From NCBI GenBank assembly GCA_029962745.1, contig JAPZVO010000046.1:60001-124000 (forward strand): a stretch of 64,000 nt of DNA. The letters run 5' to 3'. Origin of the DNA: Echinometra lucunter (lineage: Eukaryota; Echinodermata; Echinoidea; Camarodonta; Echinometridae). A program made the translations under genes and the position numbers. Every line of letters begins with the position of its first letter. Positions within the stretch are counted from its first letter, which is position 1. This document shows positions 34,343 to 47,260 of the stretch, piece after piece. Under the pieces are notes generated by a model that had not been told where the DNA came from, searched no databases, and was given only the letters and a program-made list of their open reading frames with translations.

Positions 34343-37300
34343 AAAGAAGAAACCTAGGTATAACAGTAATGCTAGGAAGGAAGCTAGAGAGTTACATGAT
34401 TCCAGTACAAGTAGTAGTGAGGAACACAGTGTTGAATATGATCACACATTGTTCAAGTTAGATGTTATCAGCAAGTCCATGGTTAGGCCAAGTACAGGTT
34501 CAGAGAATGATCCTATTATAGTTCATGTTGTCATTGTAGGTAAAGTTGCACATATGGAACTTGATACAGGGTCAAGTGTGAGCATGATACCATTGTCATA
34601 CTATGAGAAACATCTATCACACTTGAAGATGCATGAGTCAGAGAAGTCTCTAGTGAGTTTCATCACAAATCAAACAGTCAAACCAGTTGGGAAAGTTCAT
34701 GTAAAGGTCTCTCATGGAAAGTAGCAGTGTAAACTGAGTTTGTATGTGGTAGAACGTACAGAGTACCTCCTATTTGGGAGAGATTGGTTATCAGTAGTAC
34801 CACTGAATTGGAAGTCCCTAGTATCCAAGGTAAGCAATAATCATGATCATGGTCAGGTTCATCATGTCAGTGAGCTAGATAGAGTCTTGAATAAGCATGC
34901 CAGATTGTTTGAAATAGACTAGGTAAGCTTACAAAAGCAAGAGCACACATCTAAGTAAAAGATGATGCTAATCCAGTAACCACAAGACCATACAAGGTAC
35001 CTTTTGCAATGAGAGAAAAGGTAGAAGAAGAATTGGAAAGATTACAGAAGTGTGGGGGTTTTGACCATAGTGAATGGAGTACTGGAATTGTAGCAGTTCC
35101 AAAGAAAGATGGGTCTGTCCGCATATGTGGAAATTAAAAAACTACAGTGAATTCAATTTTAGGTCCAGTTCAGCCCCCCCCCCCCCCAATATCAATGTAG
35201 AGAACATATTGGCAAATCTAGATGGAGGTGTCCTATTTTCTACCTTAGATCTAGCACATGCTTACAACCGGTTAGAGTTGGATGACGAATCTAAGCAGTT
35301 CCTAGTAATATCTACACATAAGGGGTTATTTCACCAGAATCGCCTGGCATTTGGTATAATAGTGCACCAGCTATTTGGCAGAGTACTATTGAACAGGTAC
35401 TACAAGGGATACCTGGAGTACAAGTATACTTAGATCATATACTGGTAACTGGGCGTACTGTTGAAGAGCATCATGCCAATTTGGATAGGGTTCTTACACG
35501 CCTTGAAGAGCGTAACCTTACATTGAGGGAAGAGAAATGTAAGTTTGCTCAGCCATCGGTAGAGGAGAAAGTACAGAAGATAGAAAATCTTCCTAGACCA
35601 GAAGATGTGTCACAGTTAAGGTCCTATTTAGGGTTGCTTAATTACTATCGTAAGTACGTGCCTAACCTAGCACCCTAGCACCGTTAACGGATCTGCTGAA
35701 ATCGGATCGTAAGTTTGAAAGGCATAAAGAAGTCGAGAAAGCTTTCATTAGGTCAAAGAGATTGACGCGAGAAGCGGGTTTTCTTGTACATTATGACCCG
35801 GAATTGCCCATTTCGATTGCTGCCGACGCAAGTCCAACAGGTATCGGTGCAGTTTTGTCTCACATATTACCGAATGGTGAGGAGAGGCCAATACAATTTG
35901 CTTCGAGATCACTTACAAAGACAGAAAGGAAATATCCGCAAATCGAGAGAGAGGCTTTGGCAATTGTATTTGCACTACGTAAATTCTACATATTTGTGTA
36001 CGGACGTAGATTTACGCTTATCACGGATAATAAGCCGCTTACAACATTGCTAGGCCCATAGCCGCTGAACGAATGCAAAGGTGGGCAATGTATCTTGCCG
36101 GATTTGACTATACGATCAAGTATCGTACTTCAAGCGCAAATGCGAATGCGTATTGTCTCTCAAGACTACCCGACAAAGGTGTGAAACCGGAAGGTCGTGA
36201 ACCGGAAATTGTCTCTGTCCGTCATGTGGATATACTACCCACATCGCATGAAGCACTGCGTAACACAACCCGAAAAAGATCCAGTGTTGTCCAAGGTCAT
36301 CAGATATACAATGGATGGTTGGCCAAAACAGTTGTCCGCAGAAGAAAGGGAGCTGCAACCTTTCTTCAGGCGCCGACTGGAAATTACCCTAGAACAAGGC
36401 AAACTAATGTTGGGTACCCGCATCATAATTCCAGTCAACAGTCAACGCGCAATCATGGAAGAATTACAGAATGGACATCTCGGAGTGGTAAAGATGAAAT
36501 CACTCGCGCGGAGTTACGTATGGTGGCCGCAGATTGATGTGCACATTGAAGAATGCGCCAAACGATGTAGTACATGTCAGGTTGTACAAAACCAACAACC
36601 GCAAACATTACTACACCCATGGATACCAGCATCCAAGCCAATGGAAAGAACCATTTGAAGGTCGTACGTATATGGTCATAGTAGATGCGTATTCAAAATG
36701 GCCCGAGGTTTTTTATCATGCAGAGTATTACTTCAGAACGCACTATTGACGTACTCAGAGGCGTATTTGCGAGATATGGATTACCGCAGATCATGGTAAC
36801 TGATAACTGAAGTTAGTTCACCTCATGGGAATTCAAAGAGTTTGTAGACAAGAATGGTATTGTACACAAGCGGAGTGCACCGTACCATCCTAGTACAAAT
36901 TGTCAAGCCGAGCGCTTCGTATAGACATTGAAACAAGCAATACGCGTTGCGAGATCCGAAAGAGGATCAGCACAAGCCCAACTTGACAGATTTCTACTGG
37001 CATATCGGAATGATAGACACGCTGTCACAGGTGAAGCACCTGCTGTTCTCTTTATGAAGAGACAACTTCGCATGCGGTTGGATAATTTACGTCCAAATGT
37101 AGAGCGTAGATGTAGAGCAAGTTTGCAGTAGGAGACTCAGTACTTGTTGGGGACTATGTAGGAAAGCATAAGTGGGTACTAGGTGTCATTGTAGATAGAG
37201 AAGGTCCACTAATGTATAAGGTACAAGTTCAGTCGGGTATTTGAAGGAGACATGTAGATCAGTTACTTCCAAGACTTGAGATTGAGGTTGAGTTAGATCA

Positions 37301-37480
37301 GAGTGAGTCAAGACAAGATTTTGGTTCAGACATACCAGAACAAAGTAGGTCAGTTCCTGAATCAAGTGCAAGTAGGTTGTTTTCAAGAGAAGAAATAGCT
37401 TGTTCTCAAGATAGTCACATGGAAAGGTTGATTCAGTTTCTCAAGACTTACCTGTTGTATCAGAGGAAATAGTAGTAGAT
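34317..37480 (+). pseudogene. pol: Gypsy pol (protease-RT-RNase H-integrase), broken
   Basis: Protease: ELDTGSSVSMIP near 34559 and LFGRDWL near 34770. RT: VPKKDGSVRICGN near 35098, LDLAHAYNRLELDD near 35250, and the catalytic box at 35427-35438, which reads YLDH where the family has YxDD. RNase H: ISIAADASPTGIGAVLS near 35811 and TLITDNKPLT near 36015. Integrase: the zinc-binding region at about 36450-36580 reads LQNGHLG with Gln where the first His is expected, then CSTCQ. The DDE core includes MVIVDAYSKWPEV and VTDN followed by two stops, then PYHPSTNCQAERFV. The C-terminal chromatin-side tail continues to about 37480. Stops occur at 34722, 34920, 35133 and 36059, among others, and frameshifts lie near 34920, 35350-35430 and 36170. 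The pol reading frame lies +1 to gag. Confidence 0.9.
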
Positions 37481-37589
37481 CGGGAAAAACCTCAAGAGCT
37501 TATAGTACAGTCAAAATATGAAAAAAACCCAAAACTAATTGCAACAGAAACGATTCCACTTGCATATAATCTGGAATAGCCATAAAAAC

Positions 37590-40500
37590 AACATACTAAA
37601 AATTAACAAAAATTGAAGTGGTGGATCAATGCCTAATTTGCATAAATTCAAAATGGCCGCCATTTCAGACTTCAGTAGACATGGTGAGACACAGAGAACC
37701 TATTTTAGCCTATATCTCGAGAAATGAGACACGTAGAGAGCTAATTTTAGTGTCTTTACCTATGTTTTCGGGGTCAAGAAACATGATTATGGCATTATTA
37801 CCAGCTTACAACTACTTCTTAACTCCTAATTTGCATAAATTTGCATAAAATTAGCCTTTTTAAAATTCAAAATGGATCCCAAGTTGCATTTAAAAAAAAT
37901 AAATCTCATCTGATAGTCATGGAAAGTTAATTTCAATGTCCTTATATCCATCGTTTGGGGATGAAGAAGATTTGTAAGCATTACTAGCAAGTTATACCTT
38001 TCCAATGACTCTTAATTTGCATAAATTTGCATACAAGTAACCCCCTTCCACATCTAAATGGCGGCCATTTCAGACCACATTAAACACGCAGAACATACTT
38101 TAGCCTATATCTCTACATCCGAGACACGTAGAAAGCTAATTTTGGTGTCTTTACCTATGTTTTCTGGGGTCAAGGAACATGATTATGGCATTATTACCAG
38201 CTTACAACTACTCCTTAACTCCTAATTTGCATAAATTTGCATAAAATTAGCTTTTTTGAAATTCAAAATGGCTGCCAAGTTGCATTTTAGCCTATATCTC
38301 TAGATCCGAGACACGTATAGAGCTAGTTTTAGTGCCTTTACCTATGTTTTCGGGGTCAGGGAAGGTGATTATGACATTATTACCCGCTTACAACTACTCT
38401 TTAACTCCAAATTTGCATAAATTTGCATAAAATTAACCTTTTTGAAACTCAAAATGGCTCCCGAATTGCATTTTAAAACTCAAACTCAATTGATATGCAT
38501 GGAAAGTTAATTTCAGTATCCTTACCCAAGGTTAGAGGATGAAAGAGATTTATCATGGGATTGAAAGCAATCTTTAACTATCCACTAATTCTCAATTTAC
38601 ATAAATTTACATACAGTTAACCCCTTTGCACTTCTAAATGGCGGCCATATCAGAGTAAACACGCAGAACCTATTTTAGCCTATATCTCTAGATACGAGAC
38701 ACATAGAAAGCTAATTCTAGCGTCTTTACCTATGTTCTGGGGGTCAAGGAACACGATTATGGCATTATTACCAGCTGACAACTACTCTTTAACTCCTAAT
38801 CTGCATAAATTTGCATAAAATTAGCCTTTTTAAAATTCAAAATGGATCCCAAGTTGCATTTAAAAAAAAATAAATCTCATCTGATAGTCATGGAAAGTTA
38901 ATTTCAATGTCCTTATATCCATCGTTTGGGGATGAAGAAGATTTGTAAGCATTACTAGCAAGTTATACCTTTCCAATGACTCTTATTTTGCATAAATTTG
39001 CATACAAGTAACCCCCTTCCACATCTAAATGGCGGCCATTTCAGACCACATTAAACACGCAGAACATACTTTAGCCTATATCTCTACATCCGAGACACGT
39101 AGAAAGCTAATTTTGGTGTCTTTACCTATGTTTCTGGGGTCAAGGAACATGATTATGGCATTATTACCAGCTTACAACTACTCCTTAACTCCTAATTTGC
39201 ATAAATTTGCATAAAATTAGCTTTTTTGAAATTCAAAATGGCTGCCAAGTTGCATTTTAGCCTATATCTCTAGATCCGAGACACGTATAGAGCTAGTTTT
39301 AGTGCCTTTACCTATGTTTTCGGGGTCAGGGAAGGTGATTATGACATTATTACCAGCTTACAACTACTCTTTAACTCCAAATTTGCATAAATTTGCATAA
39401 AATTAACCTTTTTGAAACTCAAAATGGCTCCCGAATTGCATTTTAAAACTCAAACTCAATTGATATGCATGGAAAGTTAATTTCAGTATCCTTACCCAAG
39501 GTTAGAGGATGAAAGAGATTTATCATGGGATTGAGAGCAATTTTTAACTATCCACTAATTCTCAATTTACATAAATTTGCATACAGTTAACCCCTTTGCA
39601 CTTCTAAATGGCGGCCATATCAGAGTAAACACGCAGAACCTATTTTAGCCTATATCTCTAGATACGAGACACATAGAAAGCTAATTCTAGCGTCTTTACC
39701 TATGTTTGGGGGGTCAAGGAACACGATTATGGCATTATTACCAGCTGACAACTACTCTTTAACTCCTAATCTGCATAAATTTGCATAAAATTAGGGTTTT
39801 AAAAATTCAAAATAGCTGCCAGATTGCATTTTAAAACTCTTCCTCAATTGATACTCATGGAAAATTAATGTCAGTGTTCTTATATCTGTGCGTAGGGGAT
39901 GAAGACAATTTTTCAGCATTACTAAGCAAGTAACAACTATCCACTGACTCTTAATTTGCATAAATTTGCATAAAAATTAACCCCCTTTCACTTCTAAATG
40001 GCCGCCATTGCAGACCATAGTATACACGCATAACCTATTTTAGCCTATATCTCTAGATCTGAGACATACAGAGAGCTAAATTTAGTGTCTTTACCTATGT
40101 CTGAGGGGTCAAGGAACATGATTCTGGCAATATCACCACCAAATGAATACTCCGTATCTCCTAATTTGCATAAGTATGCGTAATATTAACCCCTTTTTTC
40201 AATTCGAAATGGCTGCCATGCATAATGCTTAAAACTTTGTCTCATCTGATACTCATAGAAAGTCAATATCAGTGTCCCTGTCCATGGTTAGAAGGGGATG
40301 AGGGAGATTTAATATAGTAGTACTAGCAAGTTATGATTATCCACTGACTCTTAATTTGCATAAATTTGCCTATTATTAATCCTTAACAATTCCAAATTGC
40401 TGCTATAAAGACAATATTTTAGCCTATATCTTCAGATATCAGACAAAATAATAGAAAACACATTTTGGCGTTCTTACCTATGTTTTGGCGGACAAGCAAG

Positions 40501-42030
40501 ATGTTTATAGCATTATCAGCAGCTTAGAACTATTCCTTGACTAATAATATGCATGAATTTACTTTTTTAATCCAAAATGTCTGCCATGTTGCATGTTTAA
40601 ACCTGTATCTTAACTGATTCTCATGGAAAATTGCTGTTAGTGTCCTTATCCATGGTTAGAAGATGAAGAAGATTTATCATTGCAATAGGTTATAACTCTA
40701 CACTGACTCTCAATTTGCATAAATTTTCATATTATTAATTCCTTTTCACTTTTAAACGGCCACCATATCAGACCACAGTGCATAATGTCATGCAGAACTT
40801 ATAATTTAGCCAATACCTCTAGATCTGAGACACAAAGATAGCTAAATGTAGTGTCTTTACCCATGTTTCGGAGACAAGGATCATGATTGTGGCATACTTA
40901 CAGGCTTACAGCTGCTCCTGAGCTCTTTATTTGCATAAATTTGCATAGAATTAGCCTTTTTCATACTAAATTAGCTGCCATTTTGCATGTTCTAAACCTT
41001 TATCTCATATGATACTAATGTAATGTTAATTTCATTGTCATTTTCCATGGTTAAGGGATGAGCGGAAATTGTTATAGTATTATTACTAGCAAGTTATAAC
41101 TATCCACTGACTCTTAATTTGCATAAATATGCATATAACTAACCCTGTTTTCACTTTTGAATGGCCGCCATATTAGACCACATTAGACATGCAGAATTTA
41201 TTTTAACCAATATCTATAGATCTGAGACACTTAGGAAGCTAATTATTGTGTCTTTACCTATGTTTTCGAGGTCAAGGACCATAGTTATGGCATTATTACC
41301 AGCTGACAACTACTCCTTTACTACTAATTTGTATACATTTGCATAAAATCAGCCTTTCAAAATTAAAAAATGGCTGCCAAGTTGAATTTTGAAACTCTAC
41401 CTCAATTTATACTCATGGAAAGTTAATTTCAGTGTCCAAGGTTAGGGGATGAAAGAAATTTATCACAGCATTACTAGCAACTATCCGCTGACTCTTAATT
41501 TGCATAAATTTGCATAAGATTTGCCTTTTTCTCATTCACAATGGCTGCCAAGTTGCATTTTAAAACTCTACCTCAATTGATACTCATAGAATATTAATTT
41601 CACTGTGCTTATCCAAGGGTAGGAGATGAAAGAGGTTTATCATAGCATTACTAGCAACTATCCACTGACCCTTAATTTGCATAAATTTGCATAAAATCAG
41701 TGGCATATCTAGGGGTGCAAGTTGGGCAAGTGCCCCGGGTGGCACTTTGAGGGGGCGCAAAAAATGCGAGAGAAAGAAAACAAGGGGGAAAACGAGGGGA
41801 AAACAATCCTTAAGGATTATGCGCCACCATGTTGACTACAGTAGACAAGCAAAACCCATTTAGCATACATCTATAGATTTCAGTGTCTATACGTATGTTT
41901 AGGGACCCAACGAACATGCTTATATCATTATTAACAGCTTACAACTATTCCTTAACTCCTAATTTGCATACATTTGTATAAAATTCACCCTTAAGCCAAT
42001 TCAAAATGGCCGCCATGTTGTGTTCCCTTG
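37590..42030 (+). repeat. Left-arm tandem array, ~22 modules of ~185-215 bp
   Basis: Two alternating modules each start near an ATGGCNGCCA-type word, at about 37651, 37869, 38057, 38268, 38453, 38637, 38840, 39029, 39239, 39424, 39607, 39812, 39998, 40209 and on to 41541. Each ends in ATTTGCATAAATTTGCAT. A larger unit of about 970 bp (37861-38830 against 38831-39800) is repeated with few differences, while modules after 40000 are more diverged. Short frames of about 61-76 codons inside the modules are not called as genes. Confidence 0.9.
41698..41850. repeat. Fragment of another repeat (GTGGCATATCTAGGGG)
   Basis: This breaks the array pattern with CAGTGGCATATCTAGGGGTG and a GC-rich CCCCGGGTGGCA, then a purine-rich stretch. 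It looks like one end of another DNA element; the partner end was not found. Confidence 0.4.
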
Positions 42031-43167
42031 CATTAACACAGTAGGGGTGTTGATTTGTGTTCGTGGTTGGGGGTGACGGAATATTCTCTGACTGCCAGTT
42101 ATGGAATATTCTTGGCGAGGAAGCGAAGCGACCAAGCTGAGAAAGGGTCTGGCAAATGGTTGTCATTAAATTCACATATGAGGACTTTGGCAACCTGACT
42201 GCCAATTATGACTTTTCGGCACTTTGTTACTGTCTAAACCATACTCTTTAAACGAACTAGCGAAACGAGCTACCCCCCCCCCCCAAAAAAAAAAAAAAGT
42301 TAACAAAAAACAACAACAACAAAAAAACAAACAAAGCAAACAACAAAAACTAAAAAAAAAAAAACCACAAAAATCCCACTATTTTGATGAAAAACTAGCT
42401 TTTTGTCTTCAATGGTATAATCGGTCACCTCCCTTTCAAATATAACTCTATTCTAACACCTCAATGGTCCAATTATTTTTTCCTGTTCAACATAACCCCG
42501 ATTAGAAATATGACGAGCGAGCCAAGCAAGCGACGAAATAAATTTTGTCTTCAAAATGCACCATAGGCCTGTCGATAAGTATGTAAATTATCTATTCAGT
42601 CAACTCGCGTACATGTCCAAATTGCCCTCCGTACTATCGTGTGTCTAAATGTTATTCAAGAGAGCGCAGCAAGCAAAGAAAAATTTATACTCTTCCATGG
42701 GCCTCAAAGAAATCTGAATACATGTAATATATGATCACCTAATTGCCAAATATGTGGCTATTTGGGTAATTGTTTGGCACCCGGTTTTCATGTTTTATAA
42801 GCGATAGAACAATCTGCTACCAAAATAAACTAGATGACTGTATGACGCACTCCTCCCACAGAATTCGAGAATACTTACACACCTCTGCAAAACTACTGTA
42901 ATATCCGGACATCTTGCTGAGGGAACAGGAGTGCCTGGTGTTTGACCATATTTATACTTTAAGAGCGAGCAGAACGAGGAAAAATTGGTTTTTCAAATAA
43001 TAAGAACAGGTTATAGTGTATTGTTACTTCATTCTCATTATCTTGGCAATGCATTTTTACTTTCCTTTCTCATATTTGGTATGACATTAATAGGCAGTTA
43101 AGTATAAGCGATAATCTCTTGAAAATTTGTTGTTTTTCTGTTTTAGGTCATGCCCTTCGACTCCTTG
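42030..43167. repeat. Centre of the long-inverted-repeat element: periodic GCGAGC-type words
   Basis: Words such as GCGAGGAAGCGAAGCGACC (42115), TAGCGAAACGAGCTA (42254), GACGAGCGAGCCAAGCAAGC (42510), GAGCGCAGCAAGCAAAG (42661) and GAGCGAGCAGAACGAGG (42963) recur about every 150 bp or a multiple of it. They are usually followed by AAAATT. A poly(C)-poly(A) tract with an A-rich run lies at 42271-42366. No gene was seen. Confidence 0.6.
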
Positions 43168-43535
43168 CACTAAGAAAAAAAAGGGTTCAATATTGCACCC
43201 TTCAAATGGAACAGTGGGAGCTCCTTTATGAGTACAACTTTCCACCCTAAAGCACTTTGCACCTTTAAGGGTACAACCATGCACCCTTAAGGATGCAAAA
43301 TGTACCTTTAAGGTGCAGTGGCTAGAGTTGTACCCTTCAGGAAAGGTGCAAATTTGTATCCTTTTGAATGCAAAAATTTCTGCATTCTTAAAGGCGTGAA
43401 GTTGCATTTTTAAGGATGCAGACGGGCACTTCCTGGAGCAAACAAGTACAAAATGATGCATCTTTGCACCTTTTTCATGAAAGGTGCTGCGAGTGTTGCA
43501 ATTAGGGTGCAACACTCAACTTTTCTTTCTAAGTG
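43168..43535. mobile_element. GTGCA-rich MITE, copy 1
   Basis: Inverted ends of the type CACTAAGAAAAAA, the right end reading CTTTCTAAGTG. The interior repeats GGTGCA/TGCACC words every 20-40 bp in both orientations. A related element lies at 63098-63477. Confidence 0.75.
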
Positions 43536-43539
43536 TGTG

Positions 43540-44745
43540 CAATTATTTGACAAACATTTTATGAGTAGAAGGATAGTATAACCAGGGAGATCTCCCCTTC
43601 CAACTCCCTAGTATAACATTAGAAAGACAAGATGTGTACCGATTTCCTTTCATTAGGGTCATAACCGGCATTTGTTGAGATACGTGAAATGAAAGCGAGC
43701 AAAACGAGTGAGCGCTCCCAGAGTTTTCTGTTTTCTTCATTGAGTTTACGTTTAACTGTTTACCCATTTTCTTTCTTTATTTCGCCTTTTGAGGGGATTA
43801 AAAAGGGCCATGTCATATTTAATCGTGAATCATTGGGGGATGATACTACCGGTCATTCCCTGCCCAAAATAATGGTACTTATACAGTAAATCCACGCCCA
43901 CCCAATATTACGGCTGTCAACAATATTGCGAGGGGACGCAGTAGTTATTTGGAGGGATCACAAAAGTTATTAGAAAATGCAGTGATGTTGGGAGGGAGTG
44001 AAATGATCAGTTAGAGTGAACAAAATGATTATTTTGAGGGAATACAATAATCCATGGAGAATTTATTCTCCTCATGTAACCTGGTGGGCTCCGTATCATG
44101 TCGCTCAGTTTACTGTAGCTCCAAAATATATCATATTGGTTGTTGTGCGTATACTGTTGACGTGAGTGTACTGCGCACTGTCTATTATTGTAGAATATAA
44201 TTTGCTAGCAACATGTGTATACTTGATTCAATATTTCTGAGGTACATATTGCAATTACTACAAAATAGTTATTAGAGTACAAAATCATAATATGCCTCCT
44301 TATAGTGCATACAATCCGGCATATAATGTATGCACCAAATCACATAATTTCATAATGAAAAAGAAAAAAGCTTCACACCGTGGGCATGGTGGAAGGGGAC
44401 TTCCTTCTAATTTCAAAAATATATTTAAAATTCATAGGCCTCAACAAAACTCATATTTTATGGAAGTATCATACATGAATTTACCTTGTTACGTTTCATC
44501 ACAGGCTGAATTCACTATAGATGAACAGCACTATTAAGTTAGATTAAAATGCTGTATCACCGCACTTACACAATTAACATACAAGGATCATTTTACACAT
44601 TTCGTATAATACATTTAAGTTGTCTTGGCCGGCATAACCTGTATTTATATATATTAATGCAAATTATGAAACTTGCTCAAAGTTGTTGTTGGGCAACAAA
44701 ACTGAAAATATTCATTAACCACATAGGAACCCAAATCTAAGCTAT
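43540..44745. other. Element centre, no gene recognised
   Basis: AT-rich DNA with one further GAAAGCGAGCAAAACGAGTG word at 43690. The open frames at 44292-44537 and 44549-44740 show no family motif. Confidence 0.45.
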
Positions 44746-44747
44746 GA

Positions 44748-44860
44748 CCGGGGTAATAATGTTTGGAGCGCCATGAGCGTCTCCGTCAGACATGACGGAC
44801 CTGGGCGCTATGTAAGAAGCCATTGTTATTATTAGTAGTAGTATTATCATCATTAATGAA
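44748..44860 (+). mobile_element. SINE 3' tail fragment
   Basis: GGGGTAATAATGTTTGGAGC, then GCCATGAGCGTC, TGGGCGCTATGTAAGAA and an (ATT)n/(TAG)n end. This resembles the end of the SINE at 3210-3258 but lacks the tRNA head, so it is a 5'-truncated copy. Confidence 0.6.
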
Positions 44861-44949
44861 AAAAAAAATCTTCGCGAAGAAATATTTAGGTTTGTAAATT
44901 ATCTAGCCGACTAGTACAGTATATACCCGGTGTCCCCCCCCCCCCCCCC

Positions 44950-45445
44950 AAAAAAAAAAGCGGAACGGTGGATTTTCAGTACTTTACCTTCAAAAAGTAG
45001 ATAACGTTTTTACATAAGTATCGCCCAAGGAAGAAAATGATACCAAGATCATTGAACTTGGAAAAGTAATTTGTATGCTATGCCAATTTCTTAAAATACG
45101 GTCATTTCAAATTTTTGGCGACTGATGAGAGTAGCTTTGTGTCGGGATGGCCTTTCATGATTGAGGGATGTCCACTGATGCATGTCAGCAACAAAACATG
45201 CTACTACACATGCCATATGAAAGGCCATCCCATCCCCCCCCCCCCCAATTCTGCTCTCAACTGTCGCGAAAAATACGCGAAATTCTAAATATTTTAAGAA
45301 ACAGGCATAGAATCAAAATTACTTCATCATATTTAATGCTCTTGATATCATTCTCTTTGGTAGAAGATACTTTACCTACTAAATCAAAAGATTATCTACT
45401 TTCTGAAGTTAAAGTACCGAAAATCCACCGTTCCGCCTTTTCTGG
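44950..45445. mobile_element. Foldback MITE with GGCGGAACGG-type ends
   Basis: The left arm (about 44959-45003) GCGGAACGGTGGATTTTC...AAAGTAGATAAC pairs with the right arm (about 45393-45437). Inside, GGGATGGCCTTTCAT (45143) and ATGAAAGGCCATCCC (45218) form a second inverted pair beside a poly(C) tract. No coding sequence was seen. Confidence 0.75.
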
Positions 45446-45549
45446 GACTAACAGTCAAATTCTTTCACCCAAGAATAAAAACAAAATAAACTTATTACGT
45501 GTCACCAACAATATTATATTGCTCTTGGACAGGCCATAAAGCAGCCATT

Positions 45550-47260
45550 ATTAATTTAAAGGGATTAATTATATACAAATTTATGCAAATTAAAAGTCAG
45601 TGGATAGTTATAACTTGCTAGTGATGCTGAATCTACCTCATCCCCTTCTAACCATGGACAGGGACACTGATATTGAATTTCTGTGAGTATCAGATGAGAC
45701 AGAATGTTAACAGGCTAAAATAGGTTATTCATTTATACTGTGGTCTTACATGGCAGCCATTTAGAAGTGAAAAGGGGTTAATTATATGCAAATTTATGCA
45801 AATTAAGCATCTGTGGATAGTTGTAACTTGCTAGTAATACTAATAAATCTTCTTCATCCCCTACCCATGGATATAAGGACACTGAAATTAACTTTCTATG
45901 AGTATCAGATGAGATTTCGATTTTAAAATGCAACGTGGCAGCCATTTTGAGTTTCAAAAAGGCTAATTTTATGCAAATTTATGCAAACTAGGAGTTAAGG
46001 AGTAGTTGTAAGCTGGTAATAATGCCATAATCATGTTCCTTGACCCCACAAACATAGGTAAAGACACTAAAATTAGCTCTCTACGTGTCTCATATCTAGA
46101 GATATAGGCTAAAATAGGTTCTCTGTGTCTCACCATGTCTACTGAAGTCTGAAATGGCGGCCATTTTGAATTTATGCAAATTAAGCATTGATCCACCCCT
46201 TCAATTTTTGTTAATTTTTAGTATGTTTTTTAAGGTAATTTGCAGTGGATAGTTACAAATTGCTCTCAATCCCATGATAAATCTCTTTCATCCCCTAACC
46301 TTGGGTAAGGATACTGAAATTAACTTTCCATACGTATCAATTGAGTTAGAGTTTTAAAATGCAATTTGGGAGCCATTTTGAGTTTCAAAAAGGTTAATTT
46401 TATGCAAATTTATGCAAATTAGGAGTTAAAGAGTAGTTGTAAGCTGGTAATAATGTCATAATCACCTTCCCTGACCCCGAAAACATAGGTAAAGGCACTA
46501 AAACTAGCTCTATACGTGTCTCAGATCTAGAGATATATTCTAAAATGCAACTTGGCAGCCATTTTGAATTTCAAAAAGGTTAATTTTATGCAAATTTATG
46601 CAAATTAGGAGCTAAGAAGTAGTTGTAAGCTGGTAATAATGTCATAATCATGTTCCTTGACCCCAGAAACATAGGTAAAGACACCAAAATTAGCTTTCTA
46701 CGTGTCTCGGATGTAGAGATATAGGCTAAAGTATGTTCTGCGTGTTTAATGTGGTCTGAAATGGCCGCCATTTAGATGTGGAAGGGGGTTACTTGTATGC
46801 AAATTTATGCAAATTAAGAGTCATTGGAAAGGTATAACTTGCTAGTAATGGTAATAAATCTTCTTCATCCCCAAACAATTGATATAAGGACATTGAAATT
46901 AACTTTCTATGAGTATCAGATGAGATTTTGATTTTAAAATGCAACTTGGGAGCCATTTTGAATTTTTTTAAAAGGCTAATTTTATGCAAATTTATGCAAA
47001 TTAGGAGTTAAGGAGTAGTTGTAAGCTGGTAATAATGCCATAATCATGTTTCTTGACCCTGAAAACATAGGTAAAGACACTAAAATTAGCTCTCTACGTG
47101 TCTCATATCTCGAGATATAGGCTAAAATAGGTTCTCTGTGTCTCACCATGTCTACTGAAGTCTGAAATGGCGGCCATTTTGAATTTATGCAAATTAGGCA
47201 TTGATCCACCACTTCAATTTTTGTTGATTTTTAGTATGTTGTTTTTAGGTATTTTTCAGA
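45550..47260 (-). repeat. Right-arm tandem array, ~9 modules, inverted
   Basis: The same alternating modules as the left arm on the opposite strand, with ATGCAAATTTATGCAAAT and TGGC(A/G)GCCATTT words about every 185-215 bp. The outermost module is almost identical to the outermost left module. Confidence 0.9.

Noticed and set aside
37590..42030. A CRISPR-like or centromere-type array
   Set aside because: The units are 185-215-bp alternating modules without unique spacers, and the array is the arm of an inverted-repeat element in a eukaryotic intron.
43087..43515. A 142-codon minus-strand gene
   Set aside because: It coincides with the GTGCA-rich MITE and its peptide simply reads the repeated words.
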